Source: Candidatus Hydrogenedentota bacterium (GTDB lineage Bacteria > Hydrogenedentota > Hydrogenedentia > Hydrogenedentales > SLHB01). From it: 16,589 bases of DNA. This document shows positions 1-7,959 of the stretch, in pieces. A program made the position numbers and the translations under genes. A model generated the notes under the pieces. The model searched no databases. It was not told where the DNA came from and was given only the letters and a program-made list of their open reading frames with translations. Each line of letters opens with the position of its first letter. Positions within the stretch are counted from its first letter, which is position 1. The DNA lies in contig JAJDAB010000594.1 of assembly GCA_029262095.1 (NCBI GenBank), forward strand, positions 1 through 16,589, written 5' to 3'.

Positions 1-360
1 GAGCCGGAACCGGCTGAGCCAGACACATCAGATGTGGCGCAACTAAAGCACAGCGTACAACTCGGTGAAACCTTGAGCGGCATTGCAGCGGCCTATGGCG
101 TATCCGTTTCCGACATTCTTTCTTGGAACGATTTAGACTCGGGTTCGAAACTGCAAGCCGGGCGCGTTCTAACCATCTACTCCGATCCGTCAATTGAGGA
201 ACCGGAGAAAGAATTTGGCGAGTACGTGATCCAAAGCGGCGACAGCCCATTGAGTATTGCTACGAAATACGAGATTAGCCCGGAAGAACTAATGCGAATT
301 AACGGCATAACAGACGTGAATACCTTGCGTGTTGGACAAATGCTCAAGGTGCCCAACTGA
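1..360 (+). CDS. LysM-repeat protein, C-terminal part (5' end outside window)
   Basis: The reading frame is open from base 1 and ends with TGA at 358-360, so only the last 119 residues are visible. A GTG at 34 exists, but the upstream frame continues as an acidic, proline-rich stretch (EPEPAEPDTSD), typical of an inter-domain linker, so I treat the gene as partial. Two LysM modules follow: one starting HSVQLGETLSGIAAAYGV, the second starting YVIQSGDSPLSIATKYEI and ending LRVGQMLKVPN. They are separated by a Glu/Pro-rich linker. LysM modules bind N-acetylglucosamine polymers, normally peptidoglycan, so the protein probably acts in the envelope. The missing N-terminal part, which could be a lytic transglycosylase, a peptidase or only a signal sequence, decides the real function. 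Family assignment of the visible part is secure; protein function is open. Confidence 0.85.
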   Translation, partial: EPEPAEPDTSDVAQLKHSVQLGETLSGIAAAYGVSVSDILSWNDLDSGSKLQAGRVLTIYSDPSIEEPEKEFGEYVIQSGDSPLSIATKYEISPEELMRINGITDVNTLRVGQMLKVPN

Positions 361-425
361 TCAATCATTCAAATCGCAAGGACGGGTGACCATGCCGTCT
401 ATTGCGTATGTGGGAGAGACGTATC

Positions 426-1478
426 ATGTCAGCTAAGCGGACCCAGTACCGCTTTTCGTTCGGGCCCTGGAACATCGACGAAGGGGCCGATCCTTTCGGC
501 CCGCCCGTCCGTAAGCCGGTCGCCCTCGGTCGCAAAATTAAGGCTCTGAAGAAAATCGGGTTCGACGGCATGCAGTTTCACGACGACGATGCCGTCCCCG
601 ATCTGGACGAAAAATCCCCCGCGCAGATTACGCGCGCAGCCCGCAAATTGCGCAAAGTCCTCGACGGCGAAGGTATCGTCGCGGAATTCACTGCGCCGCG
701 TCTGTGGTTTGCGCCTGAGACGGTCGATGGTGCGTACTCAAGCCCAAATGCGAAACACCGCCGCTACGCGATCGAGCGATCAAAGAAGGCCATCGATATT
801 GGCAACGAGCTGGGAACGAGCAAGTTGGTGCTTTGGTTTGCGCGCGAAGGCACCTACATTCGCGAATCGAAAAACGCGCGGGAGGCCATTCTTCATCTAC
901 GTGATGCGATGGACGCATTGCTCGACTACGATCCCAACATCCGGCTCCTGGTCGAACCAAAGCCGAATGAGCCGGTGGACAGCGCACTGATCTCGACTGC
1001 GGGTCACGCGCTAGGCCTGTGCTATCTCCTCAAGGACAGCGATCGGGCCGGGATTCTAATCGAGAGCGCACACTCCATTCTCGCCGGCCTCGATCCTTCC
1101 GATGATATGGCATATGCACTAGCCCACGAAAAACTTTGGAGCGTCCACCTCAACGATCAGGGCAATCTCAAGTTTGACCAGGACAAAGCGTTCGGCGCTT
1201 ATAATTTGCGCCGCGCGTTTAATCAAGTGCGCGTGCTCGAAGAAGCCGGGTACGGCCAGAACGACGAGTGGATAGGTTTCGACATCAAGGCCATGCGCAC
1301 GCAGAAAGACGTGATGCCGACCAAACACCTCGCCAACAGTCTGGCTACTTTCAACGATCTCGTAAGAAAAGTGCGGTCACTTGATCGAAAAACGGAAGCG
1401 AAATTGATAGCGACTCGCGACTATGAGGAACTTGAGCAGTTTACGCTTTGCCACCTCATGGGAAAACGCTATAGGTAG
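426..1478 (+). CDS. Xylose isomerase-family TIM-barrel protein
   Basis: The product has 350 residues. I chose ATG 426 because GGGAGAG (412-418) lies 7 bases upstream; in-frame TTG 402 and ATG 408 would have poorer signals. Compared from memory with Streptomyces-type XylA, most active-site residues are present: substrate-pocket W15 and F24; catalytic H52 in FHDDD with D55; W137; E177 and K179 in VEPKPNEP; E213 and H216 in IESAHS; D251 and D253 in KFDQD; D286 and K288 in FDIK. The equivalent of metal ligand Asp245 falls on H241 in SVHLNDQ, an unusual replacement. At 350 residues it is shorter than classical XylA (about 390). Expected activity is aldose-ketose isomerisation of a pentose or related sugar, in the cytoplasm. 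Because of the changed ligand I do not use the symbol xylA. It lies 65 bases after the LysM gene. Confidence 0.85.
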   Translation: MSAKRTQYRFSFGPWNIDEGADPFGPPVRKPVALGRKIKALKKIGFDGMQFHDDDAVPDLDEKSPAQITRAARKLRKVLDGEGIVAEFTAPRLWFAPETVDGAYSSPNAKHRRYAIERSKKAIDIGNELGTSKLVLWFAREGTYIRESKNAREAILHLRDAMDALLDYDPNIRLLVEPKPNEPVDSALISTAGHALGLCYLLKDSDRAGILIESAHSILAGLDPSDDMAYALAHEKLWSVHLNDQGNLKFDQDKAFGAYNLRRAFNQVRVLEEAGYGQNDEWIGFDIKAMRTQKDVMPTKHLANSLATFNDLVRKVRSLDRKTEAKLIATRDYEELEQFTLCHLMGKRYR

Positions 1479-1514
1479 CGTTCGGTCGGCGTAGACCGCC
1501 CCCAATCGAACGCT
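1477..1514 (+). terminator. Possible intrinsic terminator after the isomerase gene
   Basis: An 8-bp perfect inverted repeat, AGCGTTCG (1477-1484) and CGAACGCT (1507-1514), starts in the stop codon of the isomerase gene. A smaller inner stem (CGGTC/GACCG) lies inside its loop. A run of five T follows at 1524-1528, nine bases beyond the stem, so the T tract is displaced from the ideal place. Position and symmetry favour a terminator, but the gap weakens the call. Confidence 0.4.
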
Positions 1515-1599
1515 CACCATCGCTTTTTCATTTCCTCTGAATCCGTGTAACATCGGTCAGAACCGGTGTGCCAGAATCCAGGGGGGAGGCAAATCGAGC

Positions 1600-3762
1600 A
1601 TGTGGAATCGCGTTCGCAGTTGGTTTGCGCCACCGCTAATCGATGATCATGCAAAGTCCCAGATGGCACGGGTTCTCTATCTTCTGCTCAGTTGGCAGCA
1701 ATTGATCGGCATCGCGCTGCTCACCTCGTTTGGAATTGACGACGATCGTGCCTGGCTTACTGTGGCGTTAATGGTCCACGCAGTGTTTTCCGCCATATTG
1801 GTATACCGAGGTGCATTCTTTTTCCCGCGCGTATCTACACCAGCACTATGGTTAGCTGTCGCGGTGTTTCTCTCTTGGAAAGCCTATGGCATTCACGATA
1901 TCGCGTTCTCGATGGTCCCTCTGGCACTCATTTGCTCCGCCGTACTCCAAGGAAAAAGTGGTCTGCTCATTTCGACGGCGGGCGCGTTCATCAGCGGATT
2001 CGGAGTCATCCATGCTGAGGTCACTGGCATACTCGTCACAGACATGTCCGAATACACGGACTACGCCGATGTCGCTTATCTGATTCTAATCTACAGCGTT
2101 GTAAGCGGCACGCTATGGGCGCTCATCGGATTCTGGTCTACCCTGGCCAAACGGGCGAAAGCCAATGAAGACGCACTCACCGAACAACAAGGCGTTCTTA
2201 AGGCGAGCGAAGAACGATTCCGTGCCATCGCGGACTATACCTACAACTGGGAGAGTTGGGTCGGCCCAGACGGCAAACTCCTCTGGGTAAATCCCGCGGT
2301 TGAACGGGTCACTGGCTATTCGGTCGATGAGTGCTTTGCGATGGAAGATTATCCGGACCTCTTGATTCATCCGGACGATCGCCCAAGTGTCCGCGCGTTT
2401 CTCCACGAGACACGCGCCAAAGCGAACGGCGACGAGACTGGATTTCGAATTCGTCGCAAGGACGACGAATTGTCTTGGGGCGCCATGGCTTGGCAACCCA
2501 TCGTCGATGCGCACGGTAATGATGCGGGGTACCGTACGAGCGTCCGGGATATCACGGATAAGAAGCGCGCTGACGAAAAGCATGCCAAACTGGAGAAACG
2601 ACTCGAGCGGTCCCAGCGAATGGAAGCGATCGGCCAGTTGGCAGGCGGGATCGCTCATGATTTCAATAACCTATTGCTGGCGATCCGTGGAAATGCCGAG
2701 TTACTCGTAGTCGGGTCTTCGCTGGATGATGCGGACAAACCACTCGCTACCGAGATATCGAAGGCTGCCGATCGCGCGGCCGATCTTACGAGCCAACTCC
2801 TAGCCTTTAGCCGGCGCCAAGTCATGAAGCCAGTACCAACGGATATCAATGAGTTGCTCGGCGATGTCATCGGTATGCTGACCCGGCTGATTCCAGAGGA
2901 TATTGATTTGCGTTTCAGACCGAAAGCGGAATCCTCAGTCGTCTCCGGTGATCCCGGCCACCTAGAGCAGATTATTGTTAACCTCGTCGTCAACGCCCGT
3001 GATGCCATGCCGAACGGTGGGAAACTCGTGATCGAAACCTCGAACGCAAGCAACCACGCGATGGCCGACTCCGGGACGACACCGGTCCCTGGCGAATGTC
3101 TCGTGATTCGTGTCTGCGATACGGGCACGGGGATACACGCAGACACTCTCGAACACATTTTCGAACCTTTCTTCACAACCAAACCCACCGGAAAAGGGAC
3201 CGGCCTCGGACTATCAACTGTGTTCGGATTGGTCAAGCAACATAAAGGTGTTACACGAGTGCGGAGCGAGGTCGACGTCGGTACGGAATTCAAAGTGTTC
3301 TTACCCCTGACTTCGGAACGCGTTCGCGAGCCGCGTCAACGCCGGTCGCAATCGTGGGGGGGCGGACACGAAACGGTTTTGGTGGTCGAAGACGAACCGA
3401 TGGTACTCAAGTTGGCCTGTACAATCCTGGAAAACGCGGGTTATTCGACCATTCAGTGCGCCAACGGACAGGAAGCGTTCGACTGCTACACGGACCGGGG
3501 GAACGATATTGATCTCGTCCTATCTGACGTCGTAATGCCGGTTATGGGGGGCGAGGAAGTAATGCGGCGTCTTCGAAAGTTCGACCCCGATGTGCGGATC
3601 CTATTTACCAGCGGGTACGCCAGCGAAGGTATTCACACCGGCTTCATTCTCAACGAAGGGTTTCAGTTGTTGCCCAAGCCCTACGGTCCTGACGAACTAC
3701 TCCAAAAAGTACGAACCGCGCTCCAACCGGCCAGCGATCCAGAACCGGAAGCGCAACGCTAG
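1600..3762 (+). CDS. Membrane-bound hybrid sensor histidine kinase (PAS-HisKA-HATPase-REC)
   Basis: The product has 720 residues. ATG 1600 is preceded by AGGGGGGAGG (1580-1589) at 10 bases. Residues about 25-190 form five or six hydrophobic segments with no recognisable sensor signature. A PAS domain follows (about 205-325, with GPDGKLLWVNPAVERVTGYS and a C-terminal GYRTSVRDITDKK). The dimerisation helix carries the phospho-acceptor H353 in GGIAHDFNNLL. The ATPase domain (about 450-570) has the N box NLVVNARDAMPNGG, VCDTGTGI, EPFFTTK and GKGTGLGLS. The C-terminal receiver domain (about 588-715) has the acidic pair in VVEDE, phospho-acceptor D643 in LVLSDVVMP and K693 in PKPYG. All catalytic residues are intact. 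No DNA-binding output is attached, so a separate phosphotransfer or regulator protein is expected; none is in the window. The signal sensed is unknown. It is followed 9 bases later by the dehydrogenase gene. Confidence 0.93.
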   Translation: MWNRVRSWFAPPLIDDHAKSQMARVLYLLLSWQQLIGIALLTSFGIDDDRAWLTVALMVHAVFSAILVYRGAFFFPRVSTPALWLAVAVFLSWKAYGIHDIAFSMVPLALICSAVLQGKSGLLISTAGAFISGFGVIHAEVTGILVTDMSEYTDYADVAYLILIYSVVSGTLWALIGFWSTLAKRAKANEDALTEQQGVLKASEERFRAIADYTYNWESWVGPDGKLLWVNPAVERVTGYSVDECFAMEDYPDLLIHPDDRPSVRAFLHETRAKANGDETGFRIRRKDDELSWGAMAWQPIVDAHGNDAGYRTSVRDITDKKRADEKHAKLEKRLERSQRMEAIGQLAGGIAHDFNNLLLAIRGNAELLVVGSSLDDADKPLATEISKAADRAADLTSQLLAFSRRQVMKPVPTDINELLGDVIGMLTRLIPEDIDLRFRPKAESSVVSGDPGHLEQIIVNLVVNARDAMPNGGKLVIETSNASNHAMADSGTTPVPGECLVIRVCDTGTGIHADTLEHIFEPFFTTKPTGKGTGLGLSTVFGLVKQHKGVTRVRSEVDVGTEFKVFLPLTSERVREPRQRRSQSWGGGHETVLVVEDEPMVLKLACTILENAGYSTIQCANGQEAFDCYTDRGNDIDLVLSDVVMPVMGGEEVMRRLRKFDPDVRILFTSGYASEGIHTGFILNEGFQLLPKPYGPDELLQKVRTALQPASDPEPEAQR

Positions 3763-3771
3763 AGGTTGACC

Positions 3772-4536
3772 ATGTCCGAAAATCGATTCACGTTAAAAAA
3801 CCGCATCGCGGTCATAACCGGCGCCAGTCGTGGCATAGGTTTGGCAATCGCGGAAGGATTCGTCGAACAAGGCGCGACGGTTGTCCTGGCTGCGCGAAAA
3901 TTGGATGCGCTGGTGGTCGCAGCAAAAACGACCGCATCGAGCGGCGGTACGGCCCGGGCTATCGCGTGTCACACGGGCAAGCAAGACCAGATTGATGCGC
4001 TTTTCAATCAGGTTGAAAACGAATTCGGTCGCGTCGATATTCTGGTCAACAACGCCGCGACCAACCCGCACTTCGGTCCAGCGATCGAGGTAACCGAAGC
4101 GGCGTTCGACAAGACATTCGAAGTGAATACCAAGGGCTATTTCATGATGGCCCAGCGGGCTGCCCGGACCATGATCGAACAGAAATCCGGATCGATCATA
4201 AACATCGCGTCCGTGGTCGGCCTTACATCATTTCCGAACCAAGGTATCTACGGCATGACCAAAGCGGCAGTCATCTACATGACCAAAATGCTCGCCAACG
4301 AATGGAGCCCCTACGGCATTCGATCGAACTGTATCGCGCCCGGCCTCGTCGAAACGCGATTCGCTTCGCTCCTCGTTGAAACAGACGAGCACCACAAGGT
4401 GTTTACCGATCGTGCAGCGATGGGTCGGCATGCTCAACCCTCGGAAATCGTGGGCGCCGCCATTTACTTCGCCTCAGAGGCCTCCAGCTATACGACCGGC
4501 GCCATTCTCAACTGTGACGGCGGAACGCTTACCTAA
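3772..4536 (+). CDS. SDR-family NAD(P)-dependent oxidoreductase
   Basis: The product has 254 residues, the normal length for a classical short-chain dehydrogenase. ATG 3772 has GAGG (3762-3765) 6 bases upstream; TTG 3766 is an unlikely alternative. The nucleotide-binding motif TGASRGIG is at residues 16-23, NNAA at 93-96, N119, and the catalytic S147, Y160 and K164 (YGMTK), followed by the usual PG motif (APGLVETRF). Arg43 in LAARK, just after the second beta strand, hints at NADP(H) preference, which is an inference. The C-terminal part (PSEIVGAAIYFAS, TTGAILNCDGG) is standard. The substrate cannot be read from sequence. The gene starts 9 bases after the histidine kinase stop, so the two are probably co-transcribed, although no functional link is obvious. 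It converges with asd across a 14-base gap. Confidence 0.92.
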   Translation: MSENRFTLKNRIAVITGASRGIGLAIAEGFVEQGATVVLAARKLDALVVAAKTTASSGGTARAIACHTGKQDQIDALFNQVENEFGRVDILVNNAATNPHFGPAIEVTEAAFDKTFEVNTKGYFMMAQRAARTMIEQKSGSIINIASVVGLTSFPNQGIYGMTKAAVIYMTKMLANEWSPYGIRSNCIAPGLVETRFASLLVETDEHHKVFTDRAAMGRHAQPSEIVGAAIYFASEASSYTTGAILNCDGGTLT

Positions 4537-4550
4537 CATTACGACACGAC

Positions 4551-5555
4551 CTACAGATGCTCCGCAATTTGCACCGCATTTAGCGCGGCACCCTTGAGCA
4601 GATTGTCCGACACGATCCACATGTCCAGCGCACGATCGTGCGATAAATCCTCACGGATGCGGCCGACGAACGTCTCGCTTCGACCCGCCGCCCTTGACGC
4701 CAGCGGATACATTTGCGAAGCCGGGTCATCTTCTACGACGAGGCCAGGCGCTTGTCCAAGTATCGTGCGCGCCTCGTTCGCCGTCAGTTTTCGCTCGGTC
4801 TCAACGTTCACGGATTCGCTATGGCCTGTGAACACCGGCACACGGACGGTCGTAGCCGTAACGCGAATTGAGTCGTCGCCCATGATCTTCTTCGTCTCAT
4901 TGACCATCTTCATTTCTTCGGTACTGTAACCGTTCTCGATAAATGCGTCGCTCTGCGGAATCTGCGGCAAACAGTTGAACGCAATAGGATGCGGAAAAAT
5001 GTCGCACACCGGATTCTCGCCCGCGAGGATTGCCCGTGTTTGCGCTCTTAATTCGTCCAACGCGGCAACGCCTGCTCCAGAGACCGCTTGATACGTCGAA
5101 ACAACGACCCGGGTAATCTTGGCCGCATCATGTAAGGGTTTCAGGACAACGACCATTTGGATTGTCGAGCAATTCGGATTGGCGATGATACCTTCGTGCG
5201 TCTGGATCGCGCCTGGATTAACTTCCGGCACAACCAAAGGCACTTTTGGATCCATTCGCCATGCACTTGAATTGTCTACGACCACACAGCCATCGCTCGC
5301 CGCACAGGGCGAAAACTGCTTACTTGTCCCCCCGCCCGCGCTGAACAATGCCACTTCGACACCCTTAAATGACGACTCCGTCAACTCTTCGACCTGCAAT
5401 GTTTCGCCGCGAAACTGAATCGTCTTTCCCTTTGACCGGGCAGAGGCAAGTAGTCTTAGGCTCTTGATTGGATAATTCCGCTCATCGAGCACTGCGAGTA
5501 TTTGTTGGCCGACCAGCCCGGTTGCTCCGGCGACGGCAATGGTCTTCGGTGTCAT
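4551..5555 (-). CDS. asd: Aspartate-semialdehyde dehydrogenase
   Basis: The product has 334 residues, the usual length of the bacterial enzyme. It reduces aspartyl phosphate to aspartate semialdehyde with NADPH in the cytoplasm, the branch point to lysine and diaminopimelate and to homoserine, threonine and methionine. Visible features: the nucleotide-binding motif GATGLVGQ (residues 10-17), the active-site cysteine C129 in ANPNCSTIQ, the substrate-binding region STYQAVSGAG (153-162), the general base H245 in VFTGHSESVNVE, and the C-terminal RGA-like segment LKGAALNAVQIAE. ATG 5555 has AAGGAG 10 bases upstream on the minus strand. It stands alone between convergent and co-directional neighbours. 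Function is secure by motif and length. Confidence 0.96.
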   Translation of the reverse strand: MTPKTIAVAGATGLVGQQILAVLDERNYPIKSLRLLASARSKGKTIQFRGETLQVEELTESSFKGVEVALFSAGGGTSKQFSPCAASDGCVVVDNSSAWRMDPKVPLVVPEVNPGAIQTHEGIIANPNCSTIQMVVVLKPLHDAAKITRVVVSTYQAVSGAGVAALDELRAQTRAILAGENPVCDIFPHPIAFNCLPQIPQSDAFIENGYSTEEMKMVNETKKIMGDDSIRVTATTVRVPVFTGHSESVNVETERKLTANEARTILGQAPGLVVEDDPASQMYPLASRAAGRSETFVGRIREDLSHDRALDMWIVSDNLLKGAALNAVQIAEHL

Positions 5556-5696
5556 GTAGGTATCGCTCCTTGAACCGCAGAGGCATGGTGTTACACAGAT
5601 TGAGCGGATGCTCTAACCGAACGTCATGCGTACTGATTAACGTGATAATTGGCGGGACATGATATCGAATAACGGGTCGCTGGTGGAAGTATTTCG

Positions 5697-6230
5697 TTAC
5701 GATCCCGTATTGGCGTCCAACAGTTTCTGGAGCGCACGCTTGGAATGTAGCCCGCGTGCCCTATGAACTTCCTTGCCGCCCAAAAAAATCAGCGAGGTAG
5801 GCAAACCGGAAACGTCATAGCGCGCCGCGAGAGTCGGTGATCGTTCGACGTTTACCACGACGATCCGCTCGCCAGCCATAGCCATCTCATTCAATCCGGG
5901 TGCTGCGACATGACACGGCGCACACCAATCAGCGTAGAAATCTACTAGGATGGATTGATTCGGTTCTTCCGACAGCACCGCATCGAGCTCGGATTGGTCA
6001 TATACTTGGGTGACCGGTTCTGCCCACACGATGTCGCCCGTCGGCACCGGTGGCGCAAATGAAATCGCTACCCAGTAACCCACCATCCCCCCGGCGACCG
6101 CAGTCGCAATGGGTAGAAAGTTATTTTCTTCCTTCTGGGTCCACTTGAGGATGCCTACGCCGAGGTAGTATCCAAGAGCCACGCCGATCAACATCATTAG
6201 GTAAAATTGCATGGTTTGGGTACTGCCCAA
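5697..6230 (-). CDS. Membrane-anchored thioredoxin-domain protein
   Basis: The product has 177 residues from TTG 6230, or 171 from ATG 6212. Neither start has a good ribosome binding site, and the first hydrophobic segment begins right at the internal ATG, so the start is uncertain. Two membrane segments (about residues 7-28 and 39-59) precede a thioredoxin fold with FYADWCAPC (C103 and C106) and the cis-proline motif GLPTS (P144). The short loop between the membrane segments carries two lysines and suits a cytoplasmic location, which would put the thioredoxin domain in the periplasm; this is inferred from the positive-inside rule. It begins 11 bases after the trxA stop, so both are likely in one transcript. 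Plausible roles are thiol-disulfide exchange for exported proteins or cytochrome c maturation. It resembles the C-terminal domain of DsbD but lacks the eight-helix transporter domain. Confidence 0.85.
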   Translation of the reverse strand: MGSTQTMQFYLMMLIGVALGYYLGVGILKWTQKEENNFLPIATAVAGGMVGYWVAISFAPPVPTGDIVWAEPVTQVYDQSELDAVLSEEPNQSILVDFYADWCAPCHVAAPGLNEMAMAGERIVVVNVERSPTLAARYDVSGLPTSLIFLGGKEVHRARGLHSKRALQKLLDANTGS

Positions 6231-6241
6231 TCGTCTTTCGA

Positions 6242-6562
6242 CTATTTCCCTGCCGCATCGAGCGCAGTTGCAAGATCCGATTTCGATGTGACCCCGACAA
6301 ACCGTTCTGCAATTTCGCCGTCTTTGAAAACAATGAGGGTCGGAATACTTGATACCTGAAACTTCATCGCGAGTTCTTGTTGTGAATCGACATCGATTTT
6401 TCCGACGGTAACTTTGTCGCCGAATTCAGTCGCGAGTTCGTCAATCACGGGCGTCATCATTTTGCACGGGCCACACCATTCGGCCCAGAAATCCACAAGG
6501 GCAACTCCGCTACCCACTGTGCTATCAAAGTTGTCATTCGTGAGATCTTGCGCTGAACTCAT
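6242..6562 (-). CDS. trxA: Thioredoxin
   Basis: The product has 106 residues, the standard length. It carries the canonical active site FWAEWCGPCKMM (C30 and C33), buried D24 in LVDF and cis-proline motif SIPT. It is a cytoplasmic general protein disulfide reductase, normally reduced by thioredoxin reductase, which is not in the window. ATG 6562 has an eight-base Shine-Dalgarno match (GGAGGTGA) at 6 bases. A good sigma70-type promoter on the minus strand lies about 100 bases upstream. It is first in a two-gene unit with the membrane-anchored thioredoxin. Confidence 0.97.
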   Translation of the reverse strand: MSSAQDLTNDNFDSTVGSGVALVDFWAEWCGPCKMMTPVIDELATEFGDKVTVGKIDVDSQQELAMKFQVSSIPTLIVFKDGEIAERFVGVTSKSDLATALDAAGK

Positions 6563-6568
6563 CCGGTG

Positions 6569-6576
6569 TCACCTCC
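6569..6576 (-). promoter_or_regulatory. Strong ribosome binding site of trxA
   Basis: On the minus strand the sequence GGAGGTGA, an eight-base complement of the 16S rRNA 3' end, sits 6 bases before the trxA ATG. It fixes the start codon. Confidence 0.85.
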
Positions 6577-6664
6577 GTTATGTCCTAGACGCCGCAGCGC
6601 CGTTCGTTTAGATGTATTCCTGGCGTCCCGCGAATGATTTCATCTGCAGGGCAAATAGTCATGA

Positions 6665-6693
6665 AGTATAGTGTATTCATACCGCGCCGACAA
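6665..6693 (-). promoter_or_regulatory. Putative sigma70 promoter of trxA
   Basis: Read on the minus strand, TTGTCG (6693-6688) and TATACT (6670-6665) are separated by 17 bases. They match the -35 consensus in 4 of 6 positions and the -10 consensus in 5 of 6. Transcription would start near 6658, giving a leader of about 95 bases before the trxA start codon. Confidence 0.6.
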
Positions 6694-6709
6694 TGCGCCG
6701 GGCCCACGA

Positions 6710-6739
6710 TTGACAGATCGCGGTTTCGAGGCCTAGAAT
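6710..6739 (+). promoter_or_regulatory. Sigma70 promoter of tRNA-Ser
   Basis: A perfect -35 box TTGACA (6710-6715) and a -10 box TAGAAT (6734-6739, 5 of 6) are separated by 18 bases. The expected start point, about 6746, is only a few bases ahead of the mature tRNA 5' end at 6752. The strength of the boxes fits a stable RNA gene. Confidence 0.75.
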
Positions 6740-6751
6740 TGCGGGTTCTGC

Positions 6752-6844
<93 letters not shown>

Positions 6845-6921
6845 TTCTTCACTCGGCCACATCAAGGGAATCTCCAAGGTTTACCCTGGCGCCAACTCGA
6901 TGAATTGAGGTACGCACTTTC

Positions 6922-7959
6922 GTGATCGGTGGCCATCCCAAAATTCTGATTATTCGGCTGAGTGCTATTGGTGATGTTGTCCGAGTCCTGCCTGCCGCGA
7001 CCGCTATTCGTCAAGCATATCCATCGGCGCAGATTGATTGGGTCGTTGAGTCCGCAGCTACCGATATTTTGCAAGAGAATCCCTCGATCGATCAGGTTTT
7101 CGTCTTTGAGCGCACCCCGCATATGATTCAGTCTATTGCGCGTTTTCTGTCGCTACAAAGTCTTCTTCGTGATCAACGCTATGATATCGCTTTTGATTTT
7201 CATGGCATTTTCAAAAGTGGTTTATTGTTGTTCGCGACCCGCGCTGCGCGACGGATATCGTTCGCACCGCCTCGCGCTCGAGAGCTATCCCATCGGTTTG
7301 CCAATGAACGTATTCTTTTGTCTTCACCGATCATGAATCGCGTCGATGAGAATTTGGAATTGTGCAATACTGTTATTGAGTCCGATATAGATAGTTCGTT
7401 ATCTGGATATATAGATAAACAGATTAATGAAGATGTATTTGCAGCCATTACCAAACAACGATCCCGTAAACCATGGTTCGTCTTATTGCATGCACCGGTA
7501 GATCGGCCAGAAAAAAGGTGGCCGAATAATCGTTTCGCGGAGTTGGTAAATTTGCTTCTTGCAGACGGCAGGTTTGATGTTGCCCTTACCCACGGTCCCG
7601 GCCAGGAAAATATGTTGGCTCCGATATTGGCGGGATGTGACCATAGGCCGATAGTCCCTCCGCCGTGCGCGACCTTGCGCGAGTTCGCTGCTCTTGTTTC
7701 AATGGCATCGTTGTATATCGGTGTCGACACCGGGCCGATGCATATCGCAGCAGCAGTGGGCACTCCCGTGATTGCAGTATTTGGAGGTACGGATCCTAGA
7801 ATGCACTCACCTGTTGGAGCGCCTTCTAAAGTTCTCGGCGGGGTCACTTTATCGAAGAGTACAGGTAGAGTACCCCTTGAGGAAGCTCAACGTGTTTTGG
7901 AGAGTGTATCTTCAGTTTCTGTTTTTCGCGCCGCTGTGGATTTATTGGATAGGATCTGA
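6922..7959 (+). CDS. Glycosyltransferase family 9 (heptosyltransferase-like)
   Basis: The product has 345 residues, the normal length for GT9. GTG 6922 follows TTGAGG at 11 bases. The N-terminal Rossmann half starts KILIIRLSAIGDVVRVLPA, with the family Asp (D18) after the glycine. The C-terminal half contains PEKRWP (K198, equivalent to the donor-binding Lys of WaaC) and the signature GVDTGPMHIAAAVGTPVIAVFGGTDP with D269, T270 and H274. These enzymes transfer ADP-heptose to lipopolysaccharide inner core or to related acceptors at the cytoplasmic face of the inner membrane; which acceptor is used here cannot be told. The gene stands alone, not in an LPS cluster. It is T-rich on the coding strand and locally AT-rich (line 7381-7440 has only 16 G+C of 60), unlike the genes to the left. 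Confidence 0.9.
   Translation: MIGGHPKILIIRLSAIGDVVRVLPAATAIRQAYPSAQIDWVVESAATDILQENPSIDQVFVFERTPHMIQSIARFLSLQSLLRDQRYDIAFDFHGIFKSGLLLFATRAARRISFAPPRARELSHRFANERILLSSPIMNRVDENLELCNTVIESDIDSSLSGYIDKQINEDVFAAITKQRSRKPWFVLLHAPVDRPEKRWPNNRFAELVNLLLADGRFDVALTHGPGQENMLAPILAGCDHRPIVPPPCATLREFAALVSMASLYIGVDTGPMHIAAAVGTPVIAVFGGTDPRMHSPVGAPSKVLGGVTLSKSTGRVPLEEAQRVLESVSSVSVFRAAVDLLDRI

Noticed and set aside
391..435. A 14-codon frame ahead of the isomerase, considered as a leader peptide
   Set aside because: It overlaps the isomerase start out of frame, lacks attenuator-like repeats of one amino acid and no alternative hairpins are visible.
2113..2658. A 181-codon minus-strand frame inside the histidine kinase gene
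   Set aside because: Antisense shadow of the PAS and linker region; the plus-strand kinase motifs are intact.
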